This document shows positions 24,500 through 33,227 of a DNA stretch of 64,000 nucleotides, piece by piece (position 1 is the first letter of the stretch; each line of letters opens with the position of its first letter). Location of the stretch: the NCBI GenBank assembly GCA_910574805.1, contig CAJTCV010000001.1, positions 248,001 through 312,000 of the forward strand. Direction: 5' to 3'. The position numbers and the translations under genes are program-made. Below the pieces are notes generated by a model, which was not told the DNA's origin, made no database searches, and was given only the letters and a program-made list of their open reading frames with translations. The stretch comes from Lachnospiraceae bacterium (lineage in GTDB: Bacteria; Bacillota; Clostridia; Lachnospirales; Lachnospiraceae).

Positions 24500-25741
24500 A
24501 TGTCAGAATATCAGGAACTTGTCAAATCCTTTCAGAAAAGCCGCAACTATGTCCGGGATTTCCTGATCTATGGATTTAAATCCAGAGAGGATTTTTCCGT
24601 CAAAAGCGGCAGGACCTACGACAACGAACGGCGCAGGATCGAATCCTGGCTGTCGGAATACATACAGGCAGATTACGGTCCCCAGGGAAAGACGCTGTCC
24701 CTTCGGCTGGACAGCAATCTTCTGGGCACCAACCCTCTCTTCCGGGTATGGCGGTCCAAAAGCTTCACCGCCAATGATCTCATGCTGCATTTTTTCTTTC
24801 TGGACCTGTTCCGGGAGGACGCCTCATTCACGGCGGATGAGCTTGCCGACCGGATCCTTAAGGACTACGGCGTGCTTCTGGAACCCCAGCTTATCCGCAA
24901 AAAGGCCAATGAATACGTAAAGGAAGGGATCCTCACCTCCAGAAAAGACAAAAAGCGGCTCCTGTATTCCATGGAGCCGGAGCCGGCCCGGGCGCTTCCC
25001 GGGGTCCTGCCCGCCCTTCTGGACGCAGTGCGTTTCTGCCAGCTGACCATGCCCCTTGGCTTTATCGGAAGCACCATCCTGGACGGCCAGAAAGCCGCCA
25101 ACACCGTTTTTCTGGTCAAACACGGATATTATGGCTTCACCCTGGAGGACGAGGTCCTCTTCCGGCTCCTGCAGGCCATGCACCGGCAGCAGGCGGTGAC
25201 GGTCAGGAACCGGAGCAACAAGACACTGCGTCCTCAGGAAGAGATTTTTCACATGGTCCCCCTGAAGATCTTTGTAAGCACCCGGACCGGACGGAGATTT
25301 CTCTGCGGCTACCAGATGAAAAGCCGCCGTTTCTCCACTCTGCGGCTGGACCAGATCCAGCAGGTGACCGCAGAGGGACCCTTTGACGAATACATCTGCC
25401 TGCATGAGAAATTAGAACGGAATCTCCCCTCCTGCTTCGGCGTCTCCTTCGGCGCCAGCCATGAGATGGACACATTGAAGCTGACCCTCCATATCCGGGA
25501 GGGAACGGAAGACTATATCCTGCAGCGTCTTCGCCGGGAAGGGCGGGACGGGATCATCACCCGCGTGGAGCAGGATATCTGGACCTATGAGAAAACTGTT
25601 TTTGACGGCAACGAGCTTATGCCCTGGATCAAGACCTTCCTTGGAAGGATCCTCTCTTTTGCGTCCAGCAATGCCTTTCTGGAGCAGAAATTTTACCGGG
25701 ATGTGCAGGAGATGGCCCGAATGTACCGGAGGGAGGAATGA
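24500..25741 (+). CDS. WYL-domain regulator 1
   Basis: 413 residues. The N-terminal part (about 1-170) is helical with a winged-helix look (DEVSLADRILKDYGVLLEPQLI-like region at ADELADRILKDYG); a WYL-like domain lies in the middle (about 215-300: LEDEVLFRLLQAMHRQQAVTVRNRSNK...VPLKIFVSTRTGRRFLCGYQMKSRRFSTLRLDQI). The C-terminus (about 320-413) is a WCX-like alpha/beta segment. WYL proteins are usually ligand-sensing transcription regulators. The ATG at 24500 has AAAGG 9 nt upstream. It is directly followed by a second WYL gene in the same frame. Confidence 0.75.
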   Translation: MSEYQELVKSFQKSRNYVRDFLIYGFKSREDFSVKSGRTYDNERRRIESWLSEYIQADYGPQGKTLSLRLDSNLLGTNPLFRVWRSKSFTANDLMLHFFFLDLFREDASFTADELADRILKDYGVLLEPQLIRKKANEYVKEGILTSRKDKKRLLYSMEPEPARALPGVLPALLDAVRFCQLTMPLGFIGSTILDGQKAANTVFLVKHGYYGFTLEDEVLFRLLQAMHRQQAVTVRNRSNKTLRPQEEIFHMVPLKIFVSTRTGRRFLCGYQMKSRRFSTLRLDQIQQVTAEGPFDEYICLHEKLERNLPSCFGVSFGASHEMDTLKLTLHIREGTEDYILQRLRREGRDGIITRVEQDIWTYEKTVFDGNELMPWIKTFLGRILSFASSNAFLEQKFYRDVQEMARMYRREE

Positions 25742-26752
25742 CTTACGGAACTGTTTTCTGAGATCTATGGCTGCTATTATCAGGTACTGGACCAGATCCT
25801 TGCCCGGGCCGAGCAGCGTCCCGTGACCGGCGGGGAGCTCGCGGCGGTCTGCCAGGAGCAGGGCTTCGCCGAAAGCAGTCTCTATATCCTGCCGAAGCTG
25901 ACCGGCGGCGAGTGGCATCTGCTGACCCGGGAGGGCGGTCAGTACCGCGCCCTTACCCGCGGCCACCGAACGCTGCCCCTCACCCGTCTCCAGCGTTCCT
26001 TTGTCAAGTCGCTTCTTCCGGACCCCCGGTTCCGGCTGTTTTTCACGGATGAAGAGCTGTCCGTCCTCCGGCATTTTACCGAAGATGTCGAACCCCTCTG
26101 GAAGCAGGAGGATTTTCATTACTACGACCGCTATACGGACGGCGATCCCTTCGACGATCCGGACTATCAGACGCATTTTCGGACGATTCTCGCCGCCCTC
26201 TCCCGGAGACAGTATGTGAATCTCTCCTATCAGTCCGGGAAGGGAAACCGCATCAGTCACCACTATCTGCCTCTGAAGCTGGAATACTCGGCGAAAAATG
26301 ACCGGTTCCGCCTCCTGGCCGTTCCGGAACGGGAAAAACGTTCCCCCTGGATCCACACCCTCAACCTGCAGGGCATCCGGAAGGCTGTTCTTCTTTCCCG
26401 ACTGGAGACAGAGGACTTTGATTTTGAACAGATGATCCGCCGGTCCTACTACAAGGAACCCCTGCGCCTGCAGATCAGGAACAGACGCAACGCACTGGAG
26501 CGGGCCATGCTCCATTTTTCCAATTATGAGAAAAAGACAAGAAAAATAGATGAGGACACCTGGGAATGCCTCATCTATTATAACCGCTCCATGGAAACGG
26601 AGCTCCTGATTGAAGTGCTGTCCTTCGGCCCCGCCATAAAAGTCATGGGCCCGGATGCCTTCATTGATCTGGTGCGGGAACGCCTGGACCGGCAGATGGA
26701 GCTCTTCTCCCGTTTTGGAACAGACGGAAACGTTACATCTGCCCCGTCTTGA
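25742..26752 (+). CDS. WYL-domain regulator 2 (start codon uncertain)
   Basis: The frame opens directly after the TGA of the first WYL gene and reads LTELFSEIYGCYYQVLDQIL, which looks like a genuine N-terminus, but there is no ATG or TTG in this stretch; the first conventional start is GTG at 25823, which would cut about 27 residues. CTG at 25751 or ACG at 25745 lie after the GGAGG at 25731-25735. The WYL domain is at ALSRRQYVNLSYQSGKGNRISHHYLPLKLEYSAKNDRFRLLAV, followed by a WCX-like C-terminus. It is about 333 residues if started at CTG. The two WYL proteins probably act together. It ends overlapping nudC (convergent) by 20 bp. Confidence 0.7.
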   Translation, partial: LTELFSEIYGCYYQVLDQILARAEQRPVTGGELAAVCQEQGFAESSLYILPKLTGGEWHLLTREGGQYRALTRGHRTLPLTRLQRSFVKSLLPDPRFRLFFTDEELSVLRHFTEDVEPLWKQEDFHYYDRYTDGDPFDDPDYQTHFRTILAALSRRQYVNLSYQSGKGNRISHHYLPLKLEYSAKNDRFRLLAVPEREKRSPWIHTLNLQGIRKAVLLSRLETEDFDFEQMIRRSYYKEPLRLQIRNRRNALERAMLHFSNYEKKTRKIDEDTWECLIYYNRSMETELLIEVLSFGPAIKVMGPDAFIDLVRERLDRQMELFSRFGTDGNVTSAPS

Positions 26753-27560
26753 ACATATGGATCATTTCTCTGGTCAGACTGACCCCGTCATTGTCCAGAG
26801 GGATGTCCTCCCGTTCAAACCACTCCGCCACCGCCAGTTCCTCTGTATCCAGCCGCACCTCGGTGCTGCCGTCCACCTCGCAGTAGAAGCCGCACAGCAG
26901 TGTGGAGGAAAAGGACCAGGGCTGGCTCTTATAGTATCTGAGGTTCTTCACCTTCAGCCCCACTTCTTCCATGACCTCCCGCCGGACGGTCCCCTCCAGC
27001 GTCTCCCCGATCTCCGTAAAGCCCGCCACCAGCGCATAGTTCACATTGCCCGGCCGGTTGGCATATTTGGTCAGAAGCAGCCGGTTTCCGTCCGTCACCG
27101 CCACGATCACGCCGGGACAGATCTTCGGATAGACCAGGTTGCCGCAACGCTCACAGCGGACCATACGCTCTGTATGATCGGGGACCATGGGCGCACCGCA
27201 TCCTCCGCAGAACCGGTTGCTGCGATACCAGGCGTTCAGCTGCTGTCCCGTGATGCCTGCAAAGCCCAGATACCTGGGGCGGGCATCCCGAAAGACCGCG
27301 GGCTTCTCCCATACACAGCCCGGCAGCCCTTCCTCCAGACCGCTTTTCAGCAGAAAGAAGCGCTCCTCACTGATCGAGAAGAGATAGGTAACCTCCCGGT
27401 CTGCAAGCTCCACTTCCCGGACTCTTGGATAGCAGATGCTGCCGTCCTGATATTTAAGAAGCACCTCTTCTCCCCAGTAGATCAGAAGCCAGTCTTCCGC
27501 CCGGGGAGACTGCTCCGTATAATGGTTATCATATTCTCTGGGTCCAATATCCTGTATCAT
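26733..27560 (-). CDS. nudC: NAD(+) diphosphatase / NADH pyrophosphatase (Nudix)
   Basis: 275 residues. N-terminal domain, then a zinc ribbon (RFCGGCGAPM...MVRCERCGNLVYPKICPGVIVAV), then the Nudix box GFTEIGETLEGTVRREVMEEVG and the NADH-specific SQPWSFSSTLL motif. It hydrolyses NAD(H) to NMN(H) and AMP, and homologues remove NAD caps from RNA. The start is ATG 27560 with GAGGAG 10 nt upstream; an in-frame GTG at 27578 lies over the binding site itself. Its 3' end overlaps the convergent WYL gene by 20 bp. Confidence 0.93.
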   Translation of the reverse strand: MIQDIGPREYDNHYTEQSPRAEDWLLIYWGEEVLLKYQDGSICYPRVREVELADREVTYLFSISEERFFLLKSGLEEGLPGCVWEKPAVFRDARPRYLGFAGITGQQLNAWYRSNRFCGGCGAPMVPDHTERMVRCERCGNLVYPKICPGVIVAVTDGNRLLLTKYANRPGNVNYALVAGFTEIGETLEGTVRREVMEEVGLKVKNLRYYKSQPWSFSSTLLCGFYCEVDGSTEVRLDTEELAVAEWFEREDIPLDNDGVSLTREMIHMFKTGQM

Positions 27561-27734
27561 CTTTTCTGCACTCCTCACATCATCTTCTGTTTCTATCTAT
27601 TATACGGGTCCTGCCTCCGCCCGGCAATCCCTTTTCTTGTCTTTTTCCCGATTCGCCGGTTTTTCATATGGCAGAGCCGGATGAGAAACCGGTGAATCAC
27701 TTTTTGTGTCAGCCGCAGAATCAGACCGTTCCGT

Positions 27735-27763
27735 TTGCATATTCCGGCGCAATCCGGTATAAT
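27735..27763 (+). promoter_or_regulatory. Promoter of the DUF885 lipoprotein gene
   Basis: TTGCAT (27735-27740), exact 17-bp spacer, consensus TATAAT (27758-27763), 27 bp before the ATG. Confidence 0.7.
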
Positions 27764-27790
27764 CAATATCAGATACGGAGGATATCAGAC

Positions 27791-29599
27791 ATGAATACAA
27801 AGCATACATTTTACAGGCATACCCTGCCCCCTGTCCTGACTGCGGCCCTTCTCCTTGCCGGCTGTACCCCCGGGACCCCGGAAGCTGCACCTGCTCCGGC
27901 CCCGGAAGAAGCGGCTCTCTCTGACCAGGAACGTTTTGAACAGATCATCGACGACCTGTTTCAGGACACGCTGACCAGCTCCGGGCTCATGATGCACTCC
28001 ACCCTCTCCAGACCGGAGGATTACGGCATGACGGAATTTCCGGAGACGCTGGGAGACTACAGCCTTCAGGAGATCCTTGACAACTACGCAGAACTCAGGG
28101 ACGACTACACAGAGCTTCGCTCCATCAATCCCAAAAACCTTTCGCCGGAGCTTCAGGTGGATTACGATGTGCTCATGGGATATCTGGAGACCGAGAAAAA
28201 GGGGGAGCCTTATGCCCTCTATGACCATCCCTTTTCCTCCATCAGCGGAATGCAGGTGGAGCTTCCGATCATCCTGGCGGAATACAGCTTCCGGGACCGG
28301 GAGGATGTGGACCACTACCTGAGTCTTCTGGCCGATCTGGATGAATGCTACGCACAGTTACTGGAATATGTACAAAAACAGACAGAGGCCGGGATCTACC
28401 TGTCCGACCTGACCATTGACGGGATCCTGGATTCCTGTAAAGTTTATCTGGATGCGCCGGAGGAGGGCATGATGGCCGAGACCTTCGAGACCCGTCTCGG
28501 CAGCCTGCCGGAGCTGACAGAAGAAGAGCGCGCCTCTTATCTGGCGGAAAATGAAGAAATTCTGAAAAATGATTTCACCCGCGCCTATGCCCTCCTGACC
28601 GAAGGATTAAAAGATCTGAAGGGACATCTGGAGCAGCCCGTGGGGACTTCCGCCCTTCCGGACGGAAAAAAATATTATGAATATCTTCTGCATTCTTCCA
28701 CCTTCACCTCCTATAAGAATCCGGAGAGTCTGAGAGATGCCATCGCTGCGAGAATGCAGAAAGAGCTGACGCGCGCCTATGAGCTCATGTCCGATCACCC
28801 GGAGCTTACGCGCGACATCTATACCTTCCAACCGCCCATCACGGACCCTTCGGAAGCACTCCTGGACCTGCAGGAAAAGCTGCTGGCAGACTTCCCGCAG
28901 ATGCCTGCCTGCGCCTATGAAGTCCGGATGCTCCCGGAAGCGCTGGAAGAGTTCTCAAGCCCTGCTTTCTACCTGACGCCCCCCATCGATACGCAGGACG
29001 AGAATTACATCTATATCAACCGTTCTTCCGTCAGTACGCAGGAGGACATCTACACCGTCATGGCACACGAAGGCTACCCGGGCCACCTGTACCAGTGCAA
29101 TTATTTCAACCGCGCCAATGACAGCCGCCTGCGGGCGCTTATGAGCTTCTCCTGCTACGTGGAAGGCTGGGCCACCTATGTCCAGTACCTGGCCTACGGC
29201 TGGGAGGACGGCATCACTCCGGAGCTGGCAGAGCTTCTTGCCATCAATGAATCCGTCTATCTGGCCCTCTACGCCCTGGTGGACTATCAGGTCAACTACG
29301 AAGGCATGACTGTTGATCAGCTTACACAGTTCATGAAGGAGGCTCTGGGTATCTCAAGCCCGGAAGGAGCCCGTCAACTCTACCAGCTGGTCTGTGAGGA
29401 CCCCGCCAACTATATGAAATATTATGTGGGTTATCTGGAGATCACCGAGATGCGTGAAACCGCTGAAATGCTGCTGGGAGACCGGTTCAGTCCGAAGGCG
29501 TTCCACACCTTCCTGCTGGATTTCGGCCCGGCTCCCTTCCCTGTCATCCGCGACCACTTCTCCGACTGGCTGGCCGAACAGCCGGTCCCGGGACAGTAA
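27791..29599 (+). CDS. DUF885-family lipoprotein, predicted metallopeptidase-like
   Basis: 602 residues. A lipoprotein signal peptide ends in the lipobox LLLAGC (Cys near residue 24), followed by a Pro/Ala-rich linker. The body is the all-helical DUF885 fold; MAHEGYPGHLYQ (HExxxH-type zinc motif) and FSCYVEGWATYVQYLAY supply the likely metal ligands. Members are thought to be dipeptidyl carboxypeptidase-like enzymes, but the substrate is unknown. It would be anchored outside the membrane. GGAGG lies 9 nt before the ATG. Monocistronic, ended by a hairpin at 29609-29634. Confidence 0.88.
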   Translation: MNTKHTFYRHTLPPVLTAALLLAGCTPGTPEAAPAPAPEEAALSDQERFEQIIDDLFQDTLTSSGLMMHSTLSRPEDYGMTEFPETLGDYSLQEILDNYAELRDDYTELRSINPKNLSPELQVDYDVLMGYLETEKKGEPYALYDHPFSSISGMQVELPIILAEYSFRDREDVDHYLSLLADLDECYAQLLEYVQKQTEAGIYLSDLTIDGILDSCKVYLDAPEEGMMAETFETRLGSLPELTEEERASYLAENEEILKNDFTRAYALLTEGLKDLKGHLEQPVGTSALPDGKKYYEYLLHSSTFTSYKNPESLRDAIAARMQKELTRAYELMSDHPELTRDIYTFQPPITDPSEALLDLQEKLLADFPQMPACAYEVRMLPEALEEFSSPAFYLTPPIDTQDENYIYINRSSVSTQEDIYTVMAHEGYPGHLYQCNYFNRANDSRLRALMSFSCYVEGWATYVQYLAYGWEDGITPELAELLAINESVYLALYALVDYQVNYEGMTVDQLTQFMKEALGISSPEGARQLYQLVCEDPANYMKYYVGYLEITEMRETAEMLLGDRFSPKAFHTFLLDFGPAPFPVIRDHFSDWLAEQPVPGQ

Positions 29600-29604
29600 A
29601 AATC

Positions 29605-29634
29605 CACGGCAGAGCCCCCTCCGGAGAGGGGGCC
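29605..29634. terminator. Terminator between the DUF885 gene and ddh
   Basis: AGAGCCCCCTCC pairs with GGGGGCCCT around 29610-29632. On the minus strand it leads into GGATTTTTAC; on the plus strand a weaker T-rich tail follows. It serves two convergent genes. Confidence 0.65.
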
Positions 29635-29646
29635 CTGTCCGTTTCT

Positions 29647-30633
29647 CTACAAAAGCGATGCTCTCAGCTCTTCCCCGCTCTTCGCGCTCAGATACGCCGG
29701 GGGGATATCAAGCACTGTCCTGCATCCCCACTGTCCTTCCGCCGCCAGCCGGTGCACCGCTCTGGCATACGCCACGATCACACTGGAGGTAAATTCCGGA
29801 TTGGAATCCAGTTTCAGACGGTACTCAATCAGGTGCCGGTGCTCCTTCTCCCACCCGGTCACTCCGCTGCGGAGTACAAATCCGCCGTGGGGGATCCCGC
29901 TGTGATCTCTCTTCAGCTCTTCCTCACTGATAAAATGCACCGTCGTGTCATAATCCGCAAAATAATTCGGCATGGTGCGGATCTCTTCCTCCACTCCGGC
30001 CGCATCCGCACCTTCCTCCAGAACCACAAAACACTCTCTCGTATGCTTCTGACGCGTGGTCAGATCCGGAGCTTCCCCGCTCCTGACCGCCTCCAGCGCC
30101 GAATCCACCGGAATCGTATACTGTTTCGCATCCTTCACCCCTTTGATCCTGCGCACGGCATCCGAATGCCCCTGGCTCACGCCCCTGCCCCAGAAGGTGT
30201 AATCTCTTCCCTCGGGCAGGATCGCATCTGCATACATACGGTTCAGGGAAAACATACCCGGATCCCAGCCCACAGAGATCGCCGCCACTTTCTTTGCCGC
30301 CCTTGCAGAGGCATCCACCGCCGCGAAATGTTCCGGTATCCGCGCATGGGTATCAAAGCTGTCCACCACATGGAAGAGCTTCGCGTACTCCGGTGTCTGC
30401 ACCGGCAGGTCCGTAGCGCTCCCGCCGCACAGAATGAGCACATCAATCCGGTCTTTCCACGCCTCTGCTTCGCTGACCGGGCACACCGCCGTCGTCTCTG
30501 TCAGCGGTTTCACATCCTTCGGGTCTCTTCTTGTAAATACTGCCACAAGCTCCATGTCCGGATTCTGGCGCACGGCGCACTCTACGCCCCGGCCCAGATT
30601 TCCATAGCCAAGAATTCCAATCCTGATACTCAT
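29647..30633 (-). CDS. ddh: meso-Diaminopimelate dehydrogenase
   Basis: 328 residues. NADP-binding start SIRIGILGYGNLGRGVECAV, the substrate-binding SVGWDPGMFSLNRMYADA, FWGRGVSQGHSDAVRRIKGV and the C-terminal NPEFTSSVIVAYARA are all diagnostic of Ddh, which makes meso-DAP from tetrahydrodipicolinate in one step. GAGGAGG lies 8 nt before the ATG at 30633. It is 16 bp downstream of the FliB-like gene and is probably the last gene of the cluster that starts with the DUF362 gene. Confidence 0.95.
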   Translation of the reverse strand: MSIRIGILGYGNLGRGVECAVRQNPDMELVAVFTRRDPKDVKPLTETTAVCPVSEAEAWKDRIDVLILCGGSATDLPVQTPEYAKLFHVVDSFDTHARIPEHFAAVDASARAAKKVAAISVGWDPGMFSLNRMYADAILPEGRDYTFWGRGVSQGHSDAVRRIKGVKDAKQYTIPVDSALEAVRSGEAPDLTTRQKHTRECFVVLEEGADAAGVEEEIRTMPNYFADYDTTVHFISEEELKRDHSGIPHGGFVLRSGVTGWEKEHRHLIEYRLKLDSNPEFTSSVIVAYARAVHRLAAEGQWGCRTVLDIPPAYLSAKSGEELRASLL

Positions 30634-30649
30634 CTTTTCATCCTCCTCA

Positions 30650-31801
30650 TTATCCCAGTATTCCCGTAAGCAGCGGCTCCAGTACAAATGCCTCATCTTC
30701 CGCCGCCATACATTCCATAGCCTCCATATTCAGGTCCGAATGCTCTGTCTCCCTTGCATACCGGTGCACCAGTTCCACCTGGTCCTCAAAGGAAAACTCC
30801 TTTCCTCCGGTAAGCCATGCCCCCAGATCAAGCTCCTGAATCAGCATGGTATGTACCACCGCCAGCTTCACCCTACTGTAAAGATCCCCGTCGTAGACCG
30901 CGCCGCAGAGAGAGCAGAACAGATAATACGTCAAAAGCTGCTCATATTCTGATTCTCTGTCCGGACTGCTGCCTGCAAACTCCCGCCATGCGTCCTCATA
31001 AGCCTCCTGAGACAGCTCCCGGTACAGGAACTCATCCTGTTTCTTCAGGTACTCCCGGAAAGGAGGACGAAGCACTTCCAGACGGTACAGACGCTGCCAG
31101 AGCTTCCTGCGCTGGATCCTCCTTTTCACTCCCTGCCCCTCAAAAACGGCAAATTTCCTCTGTGCCGTCTTCCGAAAAGCAGGGTCTCCATAGCGCCGCA
31201 GCAGATCATCCACCGCATAGAGCTGCGCCCGGTCGACCCGCTTCTGAAGATCATGGGCCGTGGATACGAGCAGGGCCATGCGGAAGGAAAGCGGCTGCTC
31301 CCGATTATGGATCACCTCATAATAATAATCCCGTATCTCATTCAGTTTGGTAAAAAGAAAGAAATCAAACTGCTCATATTCTTCCTCCGGCGTCTCCCTG
31401 TATTCATTTAAAAAAGCCGGCTTTCCCTGGTACCCCAGCACCAGCCGGGCAGCCGCCGGACAGGACAGGGACAGGGATATCTCCCGCAGATTCTCATATT
31501 CCTCATAGTGCCTGGGATAACGGGTGCAGGTCTTGCACAGCATCCCCTCTCCCGCTTCCGCATAGATGTCGCACAGGCCCTCTTCATTCAGAAATGCACA
31601 GCGCCCGTTGTACTGCTCAAAAGATCCTTTCTCCCAGTCAATGGAATTCCTGAGCCGGTTGCCGAAGAATCCCGGATGATCTTTGTATTTTTTCAAGGAT
31701 ACCGGATCAATCACGATGTTCCAGCCTGCGCAGCAGGTATCCCTGCAGGCGGATGCATCGCACTGAAAATCATATAAATATTCCGGATACGTATATTCCA
31801 T
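30650..31801 (-). CDS. FliB-family protein (flagellin lysine N-methylase-like)
   Basis: 383 residues. The N-terminal third has the conserved cysteines of the FliB family: FQCDASACRDTCCAGWNI, CAFLNEEGLCDIY, LCKTCTRYPRHYE and LSLSCPAAARLVL. The rest is helical and acidic. In Salmonella FliB methylates flagellin lysines and homologues are thought to carry an iron-sulfur cluster. No flagellar gene is in this window, so a flagellin substrate is doubtful here. Upstream is map (33 bp), downstream ddh (16 bp). Confidence 0.82.
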   Translation of the reverse strand: MEYTYPEYLYDFQCDASACRDTCCAGWNIVIDPVSLKKYKDHPGFFGNRLRNSIDWEKGSFEQYNGRCAFLNEEGLCDIYAEAGEGMLCKTCTRYPRHYEEYENLREISLSLSCPAAARLVLGYQGKPAFLNEYRETPEEEYEQFDFFLFTKLNEIRDYYYEVIHNREQPLSFRMALLVSTAHDLQKRVDRAQLYAVDDLLRRYGDPAFRKTAQRKFAVFEGQGVKRRIQRRKLWQRLYRLEVLRPPFREYLKKQDEFLYRELSQEAYEDAWREFAGSSPDRESEYEQLLTYYLFCSLCGAVYDGDLYSRVKLAVVHTMLIQELDLGAWLTGGKEFSFEDQVELVHRYARETEHSDLNMEAMECMAAEDEAFVLEPLLTGILG

Positions 31802-31834
31802 CCACGCACACTCCTTTCCGTATCTTCCGTTTTC

Positions 31835-32620
31835 CTACCAGGACATGATCTCATATCCGTTCTCTGTCACTGCCACCGTCACCTCCCACTGGGCAGACGG
31901 CATCCCGTCCTCCGTGTACACGGTCCAACCATTGTCCTCATCCACATAAAAATCCGGTGATCCCATATTGATCATAGGTTCAATGGTAAAGACCATTCCG
32001 GGCACCATGATCTCTCCGCTGCCCTTCGGCACCGCATAGCCGACCCAGGGATCCTCATGGAATGCAAGACCCACGCCGTGTCCCCCGATGTCCTCTACCA
32101 CCGTGTATCCCCGGCTCTCCACGAACATGTGTACTGCATGCCCCATATCCCCGATGGGCTTCCAGGGCTTTACCTCCATCAGTCCCACACTGACCGCTTC
32201 CTTCGCCGTCTGCACCAGACGTTTCTTGTCTGCGCTGACCGATCCGATACAGAAGGTACGGGAGGCATCCGAATAATATCCCTTATAGATCGTGGACACA
32301 TCCACGTTGATAATATCCCCCTCCTTGAGTATCGTCCGTTCGTCCGGAATCCCGTGGCAGACCACATTGTTAAGGGACGTACATACGCTTTTGGGAAATC
32401 CCTCAAAATTCAGAGGAGCGGGAACGGCTCCCATCTCCGCAGTCAGATCATAAACCCACCGGTCGATCCCGGCGGTGGAGATCCCGTCACAGATATGCTG
32501 CTCCACATAGTCCAGAACTGCCGTATTGATCCTGCCGCTCTCCCGGATCCCGTCAAGCTGGCTCCGGCTCTTCACCAGTACATTGCCCACCTTCATGATC
32601 CGCTTTCTTCTTCGTCTCAT
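31835..32620 (-). CDS. map: Methionine aminopeptidase, type I
   Basis: 261 residues. Metal ligands: Asp in INVDVSTIYKGYYSDASRTF (two aspartates), His in GHGVGLAFHEDP, Glu in VFTIEPMI and a final Glu in QWEVTVAVTENG. The substrate His is in NNVVCHGIPD. It trims the initiator Met from nascent proteins. I kept the start at 32620, which has AAGGAG 11 nt upstream; an internal ATG at 32596 (MKVGNVLVKS) is an alternative that would remove the basic MRRRRKRI stretch. This copy lies outside the ribosomal protein cluster where map is often found. Confidence 0.93.
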   Translation of the reverse strand: MRRRRKRIMKVGNVLVKSRSQLDGIRESGRINTAVLDYVEQHICDGISTAGIDRWVYDLTAEMGAVPAPLNFEGFPKSVCTSLNNVVCHGIPDERTILKEGDIINVDVSTIYKGYYSDASRTFCIGSVSADKKRLVQTAKEAVSVGLMEVKPWKPIGDMGHAVHMFVESRGYTVVEDIGGHGVGLAFHEDPWVGYAVPKGSGEIMVPGMVFTIEPMINMGSPDFYVDEDNGWTVYTEDGMPSAQWEVTVAVTENGYEIMSW

Positions 32621-32699
32621 ATTACAGTAAACTCCTTCTGTTCTCCTGTCTCTTACCCTTTCATCATATCACAGACAGCTTCAAAATACACATGAATTT

Positions 32700-33227
32700 T
32701 TATAAAAGCGTAACCTTACGGGCAAACACGGTCCCTATGGTGTCCCGGTAAATCCCGTGGTATTCCTCATACGTCACCGGGCGGCCATCCGTCAGCACCT
32801 CCATGGGCACCCGGAACACACATACTTTAAGACCGGTTTCCTTCATGCCGTTCTTCAGATAAAACTGTTTCCGCCGCATACGTTCCTCCCGGTTGGGCGC
32901 ATCCGCCACAGGAAGCTCGATCTCCAGAATCAGCCGTCTGCCCCGGCAGTGCTCCTTCAAAAGCGTCAGCGCTTCAGAACCCAGATGCCGCCCCCGGTAT
33001 GCCCGGTGTATGGCAAAATAATCCAGAAGCACCATATCCTGGTGCAGGACCGTAATGGCAAGTCCCACCGGATGTCCGCCCTCCAGGATCACCAGAAGCT
33101 CCATAACTCCCTGCCTCGCCTTCCCTTTCATAAGACCGAACGGCTTTCGCTCCGACTTTGGAAACGCCTCCAGATACGTCCGTTTGACCCATCTTAATTC
33201 TCTTCCTGATGCTGCTCTGATCTCCAT
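32700..33227 (-). CDS. GNAT-family N-acetyltransferase
   Basis: 175 residues. The acetyl-CoA binding motif A is visible as LDYFAIHRAYRGRHLGSEALTLLKEHC, preceded by the beta strand VGLAITVLHQD. The C-terminus (FYLKNGMKETGLKVCVF) matches motif B. Substrate unknown. The gene starts inside the 3' end of hflX (34-bp overlap), with CAGGAG before the ATG, so it is very likely cotranslated with hflX. Confidence 0.85.
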   Translation of the reverse strand: MEIRAASGRELRWVKRTYLEAFPKSERKPFGLMKGKARQGVMELLVILEGGHPVGLAITVLHQDMVLLDYFAIHRAYRGRHLGSEALTLLKEHCRGRRLILEIELPVADAPNREERMRRKQFYLKNGMKETGLKVCVFRVPMEVLTDGRPVTYEEYHGIYRDTIGTVFARKVTLL

